Below, in pieces: positions 16,840-22,524 of a stretch of DNA of 22,524 bases. The notes under the pieces were generated by a model. It had not been told where the DNA came from. It saw only the letters and a program-made list of their open reading frames with translations, and searched no databases. The DNA is from Chara braunii (taxonomy: Eukaryota; Streptophyta; Charophyceae; Charales; Characeae). Positions within the stretch are counted from its first letter, which is position 1. Each line of letters starts with the position of its first letter. Made by a program: the position numbers and the translations under genes. The stretch lies in assembly GCA_003427395.1 (NCBI GenBank), contig BFEA01000773.1, positions 486,781 through 509,304 on the forward strand, read 5' to 3'.

Positions 16840-17260
16840 TTTCACCCGCCGGTTGCCATCCCGTTTCGGCCAGCGTTTCACCTGCAGTTCACTACATGCC
16901 ATTGGGTGAAAAGTACAGCAGTGATCGTCAATGGCATTCAGCATAAGTATAGTCTATACTCTATAGGCTTCACCTGTACTGGTCCTGTAGTTTACCATTT
17001 TACCAGACAGACAAAAAGCTGGAACATTTTCTAGTCTACCCTTTTACCGGAGAGTTTCACCTGCAGTTCACCATGTGGCTGCTTTCAACCGCAGTTTGCC
17101 ACCCAGCCGCACCCGCACTTTACGGAGTACTTCAGTCAGTGTTCACCAAGATCCAGTTTCACCCCAAGTTTAGCATGCAGGTGAAAAAGCAAGCAGCGGT
17201 TTTCCTCCCAAGTTTACCGTGCACTTCAATGACCAGTTCACCGTAGCGGTTAACTTATGA
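16840..17260. repeat. Degenerate short repeat around TTCACCTGCAGTTCACC
   Basis: GTTTCACCTGCAGTTCAC is present nearly unchanged at about 16875 and 17054. Weaker relatives (TTTCAACCGCAGTTTGCC, GTTTCACCCCAAGTTTAGC, CCCAAGTTTACCGTGCAC, CAGTTCACCGTAGCGG) follow up to 17245. This is a worn minisatellite of units of roughly 17-35 bp. It does not carry an open frame. Confidence 0.65.
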
Positions 17261-18538
17261 GTATGAGGGTATCACCTACTCTGCACCTTGTGGGTGAAAA
17301 GCGTTGCTTCAACTTAAAAACTTGTTTGGTTTGTGCGTTCTGTGATTTGCAACTCACAGGTCAACCTTCTCCACCAGGACCACCACGTCTTTTTGAAACG
17401 GGCTGTGCAGCAGCTGCCCATGGCCACCTAATGACCCCGGACCGACAAAAATCTAGAGACGGAAGAGAACTCTGCGCGAGTCTGCGGTTCATGCACACTC
17501 ATGTCAAAGTGTTTCATTCTTCTTCCTCTCTCACCGCGAAACTGCAGCTGCCATTGTTAACATTGTTAAGGACGAACGCTGAATGAGCCGAGCCTCGATC
17601 AATTCGATTCACAGTGTTTTCACACTCAATTCAAGATTCAAGACAGTCAACTTGCAATTGCTTACATCCTCAGGAGTCAGTACTAAGCCCTGATTCGTGA
17701 AAAGAGGGAGTGGATACATCAGTGAAAAAAGTTCTCTGAAAATTCTTGGAAATATGGAAAACGTGTAGCACTGGTAGGCAGTGGACCAGTGGCAGCAGGA
17801 CATCAAACCACAACAGCACATAAAGGATGCTACAGCAGGATTGTTATATGCCTTCTTTAAAGTCTTTTTTGAAAAACAAGAAAAAGAAAGAGCGTGTACT
17901 TACTGCGATTACAACTTACAAGCCCTCCAGCGCTGAGTCCAGAGTTGAAGAGTTCAGCGGCAAATCTGGAAAGGGAGGTCGATGATAAGCACAAGACTTA
18001 GTATGAGTCAAAGCAGCACAGACAGCCATGAGGTCTCCTTTGCCTTTGCCTCAGACTCGAGAGCAGTGGTGAGACCTAAAATAAATCCGCAGAGCACATG
18101 GAGCTCTTCGGACCAACAGAACAACAGAACTACCGAACTACCGAACAGTGCGAACACCTGACTGGGCAACTGCCAATGGCACACACGCTCTCTCGAGTCT
18201 CGAGGCCATGTGTGTAATTCTACAGATGTCAGCCAGTGAGACCAAGAGTGAGTGGGTCACTGGGTCCCACTCATGCTACAACAATCATGCATAGAACCTA
18301 GACCAGTTGAATAGCCAGCCGCCCAGCCAGACATGCCCAGGGCCCAGGGGCCAAGGCCCAGGTTGTGTCAGACGGGAGGTGGTACGCCCGCAGTGAGCCG
18401 GACAGCTCAGAAAGTTCCCCCGAATTCTTAGTCCGCCACATCCTCCCTCCCCCGCCCTCCCTGTTGCAGTGCCGCAGCTCTCTTCACTCCCCAAGCAGAG
18501 TTTGCATCCCCCCTCTATGTTTGAATTATGAATGTCAT
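17261..18538. other. No supported gene
   Basis: Several short open frames exist on both strands but none has recognisable motifs, and none extends past about 110 codons except a proline-rich one that is created by the G-rich tract at its end. No other feature is seen. Confidence 0.5.
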
Positions 18539-18581
18539 GGGGGGAGGGGGGAGGGGGAGGGGGAGGGGGAGGGGACCGGGG
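18539..18581 (+). other. G-quadruplex-prone tract
   Basis: Seven or more runs of four to six G separated by single A (GGGGAGGGGGGAGGGGGAGG and on) give a very strong intramolecular G-quadruplex pattern on the plus strand. The complement yields the poly-proline translation seen on the minus strand. Confidence 0.8.
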
Positions 18582-18882
18582 TAAGTCGGGTGAGCACTGT
18601 GCAGTGTGCAGCTTCCATTGCACACAGCTGCAAACAAACACACAACTGTAACAGATTTTTTTGACACTGCACATTGTGACAGTGCACACTGAACAAACAA
18701 ATGGTCTTTTGGGAAGGATTCTCACACTGCATGGCGCTCCACATGCCAACCAATGCCAACCAATTCCACAGTGCGTAAGCTGCCTCAGAGTCTGACTCAA
18801 CCTATATCAGAATTCAGAATGTGTCAGTCCCTCACTGGCTCACTCACTGACTCCCTCTCTGCCTTACTCACTTGTTGAATAG

Positions 18883-18963
18883 CTCCCTCCCTCCCTCCCT
18901 CCCTCCCTCCCTCCCTCCCTCCCTCCCTCACTCACTCACTCACTCACTCACTCACTCACTCAC
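18883..18963. repeat. Compound microsatellite (CTCC)n(CTCA)n
   Basis: About eleven CTCC units (18883-18928) change abruptly into about nine CTCA units (18925-18963). Imperfect CTCACT sequence extends on both sides (18820-19040), so the perfect core sits in an older, decayed repeat. Confidence 0.95.
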
Positions 18964-19040
18964 AGTGACTTACTGATGGCCTACCTCACTCTCACACACT
19001 CACGACTCACTCACTTAGTACCTGGCTCAACTTGCTCACT

Positions 19041-19556
19041 GACTGTCAGAATCCTCATCATATGACGGCCATCATGCTCTACCAGAAAGTTCACAAGCCC
19101 TCTTCCAATGGCCCCCAAGGGCCCCAACCCTCCCTCCTTTGTCCCCTCCCCCCTAATACAGCGGCACACCCCTCCAAAGGCCACTCACGGGGCGCGGTCT
19201 TGCAAGGACTGCCACAGTGTCACTACTGCATCCGGGTACCAGCGGGTTGTTCTCCATTGATGACTTCCTCATCCTGCCTGCTTGCTGACCCACTAGTTGG
19301 CATGCTGGACACCCTCACTCCAGGAAGGAAATGGTGGTCTGCAGTCTGGCTCACCTGCTGCTGGATTCATTGAAGCTTCATTCACCCTGTGTGGGCACAC
19401 AACTACTGCCCCAGGGTGCTGCTCATCCTGTCTGTTACAGTCTGTACCATATCTGCACCGCGGTCTCGGCCGGGGACCCCACTGGGCCCTGGTTGCCCAG
19501 AACAGGCAGGTTCTAGGACTCACCCAACCCAAGCCTGGCCTCCCAGGCAATAGCGC
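19041..19556. other. No supported gene
   Basis: GC-rich sequence with overlapping open frames on both strands and no domain signal. The longest plus-strand frame (19297-19668) runs into the 53-bp tandem duplication, which is not a multiple of three and so is not maintained as coding. Confidence 0.45.
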
Positions 19557-19662
19557 GGCCTTTAGGTGGCATGCATCTTGCTGTAAAAACGACCACCAGG
19601 GTTTAGCATGGCCTTTAAACGGCATGCATCTTGCCGTAAAGACGACCAGCGGGGTTTGTGCT
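19557..19662. repeat. 53-bp tandem duplication
   Basis: Units begin GGCCTTTAGGTGGCATGCATC at 19557 and GGCCTTTAAACGGCATGCATC at 19610. Both continue with TTGCYGTAAARACGACCA and GGGTTT. There are only a few substitutions between the copies. Confidence 0.9.
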
Positions 19663-19834
19663 CTCTAAGCACATACATAGCACCACTGACACGTGCCTGT
19701 TACATGCTCTGGCTGGGGATAATTGGTAGAAAGCGCCCACGCGAAAACCGTTTTCGGTTTTCACATCCAATGACTTAACTCAAGTAAGGCGCAGTGAACT
19801 GCAGTGCACTGCCAGGCTCAACTCCTGGCTACAC

Positions 19835-19952
19835 CTACCGTCTTTACCCGAAACACGAATAGAACGCCCGGTCATTATAGCTGTGTCTGGTCGAAATTGA
19901 AGTCCAGATGCAGTGATAATGACCGGGCGTTCTATTCGGGTGAAGACGGTAG
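19835..19952. mobile_element. Hairpin element 1 (118 bp, TA-bordered fold-back)
   Basis: The right arm read backwards is CTACCGTCTTCACCCGAATA followed by GAACGCCCGGTCATTAT. The left arm matches it with one substitution and a 7-base insert (ACACGAA), giving about 38 paired bases around a loop of some 30 bases. TA at both borders would suit a Tc1/mariner-type target duplication, but the TA could be part of the repeat. It has no coding capacity. Related arms occur at 21971-22081, 22090 and 22216. Confidence 0.85.
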
Positions 19953-19979
19953 TAGATCTTTGTGAGGAAATCAGTAGGT

Positions 19980-20135
19980 CACAGTGGGATCATGGTAAGC
20001 ATCCTTTCTTTTTTTTTTTTTCCTTTTTTTTCTCGTTGTCCCGATATAGAGCCTTAGCATTTGCAAACGTGGATATAGACATTCTTCACTCGGACCTGTC
20101 GCTAAGTGTCAGGTTCACACTTAATCAGACGACCT

Positions 20136-20169
<34 letters not shown>

Positions 20170-20526
20170 TTTTAGGGCATACTCACACACCGAGTGAGAC
20201 ACACAGTACTTTCCTATATCTGAATCGAATTAGAGAGGCCATTCCTGGATGAATCTGGGGCCCAATAACGTCCAGAGTCTTTAAGTCTTATGGTCCTCCC
20301 ACACAACTACTTTCCCACCAACCTCACCTAGAGTTAAACGGCCCCCGGGGTACTTCCTGAGAGTCACAGCTGCATGCACGTCGGGACTCCCAAAAAAATA
20401 GCTCAGCCTGGGGAACGTACTGTTGGTTTAAGGAACACTGTAACTCACCATTCGCAATTCTTCTTTTTTCCTTTTGTACTTTTTTTCTTTTTCTCTTTCT
20501 TTTGACAAGACTGTGTTGCCTTTAGT
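19980..20526. other. No supported gene; A and T homopolymer tracts
   Basis: T-rich tracts lie at about 20008-20032 and an A run of about 30 at 20137-20166. Sequence between them is unique. A pyrimidine tract at 20461-20505 resembles a splice acceptor region but no exon can be attached. Confidence 0.45.
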
Positions 20527-20813
20527 ACTCAAAGTTAGGCTACCAGCCGGGCGTCCCGGGTCCCTGGTGGCCAGCCCGTGCAAGGACCAGGGAAGGTCCC
20601 AGCAAAAAAAAAAAAAAAAAAAAAGAAATCTAAAAAATCCAAAAAAAAAACGATGTTATGCAGAAAAATAAACTGAACAACTTTTGCCTCAGGGTCACAT
20701 CGAAATTCTTCACCAATAAAACTTTAAAATGTTTTATTGTATTTTATTTTATTAATATTTTTTGCCTGGCCGGGCAAGTGACCCCGGGCCACTCTGGTAG
20801 CCTAGACTCAAAG
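20527..20813 (-). mobile_element. MITE copy 3 with 8-bp target-site duplication
   Basis: The element is 20535-20805 (271 bp), opposite in orientation to copies 1 and 2. The left end is TTAGGCTACCAG (one change) and the right end CTGGTAGCCTAG. ACTCAAAG flanks both sides (20527-20534 and 20806-20813). The inside has the reverse complement of the family landmarks, including GTTATGCAGAAAAATAAACT and the GC-rich CCGGGCAAGTGACCCCGGGC end. Confidence 0.95.
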
Positions 20814-20868
20814 GAAGAAATGAGACCATTCTTAATTTAAATGAGCTGAGGGGAGAATGCTAAACACA

Positions 20869-20909
20869 GAACGGCAATAGAAAAAAAAAAAAAAAAAAAG
20901 AACGGCAAT
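20869..20909. repeat. Poly(A) tract bounded by GAACGGCAAT direct repeats
   Basis: GAACGGCAAT (20869-20878) is followed by AG and 19 A, then GAACGGCAAT again (20900-20909). It could be a bare poly(A) retro-insertion with a 10-bp duplication or a slippage duplication. Confidence 0.7.
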
Positions 20910-21122
20910 TGGATGACAATGGGACTGGCTCTGCTAGACGAACACTCTGTAACAGTCTATACGTATCCGAAGCTGATAATAGTCCGGATGCACTCAAAAT
21001 GTTCGAGTCCTCGAAATGCACTTGGTCCAGAAAGGCGTCCAAATGCACGTGGAGTGTTGAGTATGCGACCTGGGCCCAATGAACTCGACATTCACACTCA
21101 AGTGACTCCACTGATTCCAGGA

Positions 21123-21400
21123 GGAGGATCGCAAATACCATCTGATCACCAAGATGACACACAAAGCCCATTCAGTGACACACCCCAATTCCAGATTCTC
21201 GTACCAGCATTCTCGATCTACACAAGTCTTTCAAAAAAAGAAAAAGGAGGGGGTGGGTGGGGGAGGGGGAGGGGGCGGAAGGGAAAGAGGAAGAAAACTT
21301 TAAATCCATCTGTCTGAGAGAAGGATCGAAAATAACATCTGATCACCAATAGTGCAGAGAAATCCAATGACACACCTGAACTCAAGAACGAAATTTTTCT
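21123..21400. repeat. Two-copy repeat of about 197 bp
   Basis: GGAGGATCGCAAATACCATC at 21123 and GAAGGATCGAAAATAACATC at 21320 both continue with TGATCACCAA, and both reach an ATGACACACC-like stretch about 50 bases on. A G-rich tract lies between them. Confidence 0.7.
21246..21279 (+). other. Second G-quadruplex-prone tract
   Basis: Runs of three to five G separated by single T, A or C bases (GGAGGGGGTGGGTGGGGGAG and on). It meets the four-run G-quadruplex pattern on the plus strand. Confidence 0.7.
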
Positions 21401-21970
21401 TTAATTTTTTTTTTTTCCCAAAAAAAACAGTCCGAGCTGATGCTAGGGCTGCTGATAGATCCGTATATTCTTCCTACTCTGAAATCATGCAAGCTCAGGG
21501 CATACTTTTCACACCGGATATATTTATTTCTCAGCGAAGAGTTTCTGGACGCAATTGCGGTCACGTACATCTTGGACTGTCCATAATTGCAGTCAAATAC
21601 GTCCTAGGAAAACGTATCGTCGCCAGGATGACAGAGAAATTCAACTGAAGGACAAAATGAACTCAAGATTCTTTTTCAGTCCTCCTGCTTCTAAATGATA
21701 CACACTCCGGCCTGATTTTTCACACCAGGGCTTTTTCAACAGACAATTTCTGCACTAGTGATTAGACTGCACAGTGCACGCAATGCCGGTCACGTACATC
21801 TAGGACTGGCCGTAATTGCGGTCAAATACGTCCCAGGAAAGTCAATAGTGGTGCAAGCTACGCTACGCTCTCTCAGTCTCTGCAGCAGAGCTCAAGAGAG
21901 AGCAATCAACATATGATGAATAGTATTGAATACCAGCCATAATTGCCCTTATATACGTCGCAGGAAAGTC

Positions 21971-22081
21971 CTACCATCTTCCCCCGAACATAACGCACCC
22001 TAAAAATGAATGCATACAAGCTATATTTCCGGCCAGATACAGGCAAAATGAGGGTGCGTTGTGTTCGGGGGAAGACGGTAG
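21971..22081. mobile_element. Hairpin element 2 (111 bp)
   Basis: The left arm CTACCATCTTCCCCCGAACA followed by TAACGCACCCT pairs with the right arm over about 31 bases with two mismatches. The termini CTACC-TCTTC-CCCGAA match hairpin element 1, while the internal sequence differs (AACGCACCCT instead of GAACGCCCGG). The loop is about 40 bases. TA flanks both arms. It is a second member of the same fold-back family. Confidence 0.85.
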
Positions 22082-22089
22082 TAGGCTAG

Positions 22090-22130
22090 TACCTTCTTCA
22101 CCCGAACAGAACGCTCGGTCATTATCACTG
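22090..22130 (+). mobile_element. Single arm related to hairpin element 1
   Basis: TACCTTCTTCACCCGAACAG followed by AACGCTCGGTCATTATCACTG is nearly identical to the right arm of hairpin element 1 read backwards. No matching inverted arm follows, so the element is half-deleted. Confidence 0.75.
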
Positions 22131-22215
22131 TATCTAGATTCTAGACTGAACATTACACCACATACAGGTATGAATACAAGCCATAATTGCCGTTATATAC
22201 GTCCCAAGAAAGTCA

Positions 22216-22245
22216 TACCTTCTTCACCCCAACAGGACAGCGCCA
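22216..22245 (+). mobile_element. Second single arm of the hairpin family
   Basis: TACCTTCTTCACCCCAACAG and then GACAGCGCC. It is a more diverged copy with no inverted partner, located directly after a copy of the AATTGC...AAAGTC module. Confidence 0.6.
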
Positions 22246-22447
22246 ATACCAAGTACCGAGGTCCCAGCCTCCCAGGCAGAAACCATTGCCTTCGCCCGAA
22301 TAGATCGCCGCCATCGCATTCAGCTCATCACACGTGACACGTCCCCTGATGATGGCTGTGTCCGCACTGTCCGGAAGCAGCGTACTTCTGAGCTCGAATG
22401 TATACATCTGACGAATAGCGTCAGATACACTCCTAATGAGGTGTGCG

Positions 22448-22449
<2 letters not shown>

Positions 22450-22524
<75 letters not shown>
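22450..22524. repeat. (AG)n microsatellite at window end
   Basis: About 37 uninterrupted AG units run to the last base. Short-read assemblies commonly break in such tracts, so the true length is unknown and the window end is probably a contig end. Confidence 0.95.

Larger units (their letters stand above)
21540..22215. repeat. Four diverged copies of an AATTGC...TACGTCCCAGGAAAGTC module
   Basis: Copies are at about 21556-21620, 21788-21850, 21935-21970 and 22180-22214. The first two share an extra GGTCACGTACATCT stretch and are 229 bp apart. The last two share CCATAATTGCC and ATATACGTC and are each followed directly by a hairpin-element arm (TACCWTCTTC). The first two have no hairpin arm at that point. 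Confidence 0.75.

Noticed and set aside
18285-18800. 171-codon proline-rich minus-strand frame
   Set aside because: The proline run is the complement of the G-quadruplex tract, and no domain or coding signature surrounds it.
19293-19668. Paired overlapping frames on both strands near 19.3-19.6 kb
   Set aside because: GC-rich DNA with few stops gives long frames on both strands. Neither shows motifs, and the 53-bp duplication shifts the frame.
19748-19770. Short palindrome GAAAACCG-TTTT-CGGTTTTC as a terminator or element end
   Set aside because: The arms are only about eight bases, with no poly-T tail on either strand and no related copy in the window.
1-22524. tRNA genes
   Set aside because: I looked for GGTTCRANNCC-type B boxes with a matching A box and found none that could fold into a cloverleaf.

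Overview
This window looks like a complete short scaffold of accessory DNA from a eukaryotic, probably green-lineage genome. It has predicted spliceosomal introns, a decayed Ty3/gypsy retroelement, a ULP1-type protease relic of the kind often linked to plant transposons, non-autonomous DNA transposons with clean target-site duplications, and many microsatellites. My best guess is a charophyte alga such as Chara, because the gag/pol style feels familiar. That is recall and not something the sequence proves. I see no gene that is intact from start to stop, and no rRNA, tRNA or CRISPR.

Both window edges carry assembly signatures. Bases 69-106 are two Tn5 mosaic ends back to back (a Nextera mate-pair junction adapter), and bases 1-68 duplicate 6918-6985. 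The first 106 bases are therefore a library chimera. The right edge stops inside an (AG)n microsatellite.

Layout. 107-800: no supported gene. 800-1720: nested GGATCTA minisatellite, then CAAT/CAAG-rich direct and inverted repeats. 1740-3720: degenerate 330-400 bp tandem repeats built around a 27-bp motif (GAAGTCCGCCGG...ACTTCACA) present in both orientations, with MITE copy 1 inserted. 3770-6310: broken ULP1/C48 cysteine protease gene (+). 7050-7860: four-copy tandem repeat of about 210 bp. 7923-14213: Ty3/gypsy relic on the minus strand (coiled-coil gag N-terminus, gag core, CCHC knuckle, protease, RT, RNase H, integrase), carrying many nonsense codons and frameshifts. Its gag is interrupted by a 1.32-kb insertion (12168-13487) flanked by TTGCTA(T). 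That insertion contains a palindrome, which is itself split by MITE copy 2. 14214-22524: non-coding DNA with an ACGT-box cluster, short degenerate repeats, G-rich tracts, MITE copy 3, two hairpin elements and several local tandem duplications.

No working pathway is encoded here. The interest lies in the nested transposon history, the three-copy MITE family with perfect 8-bp target-site duplications, a possible ULP1-carrying transposon, and the library chimera at the left edge.
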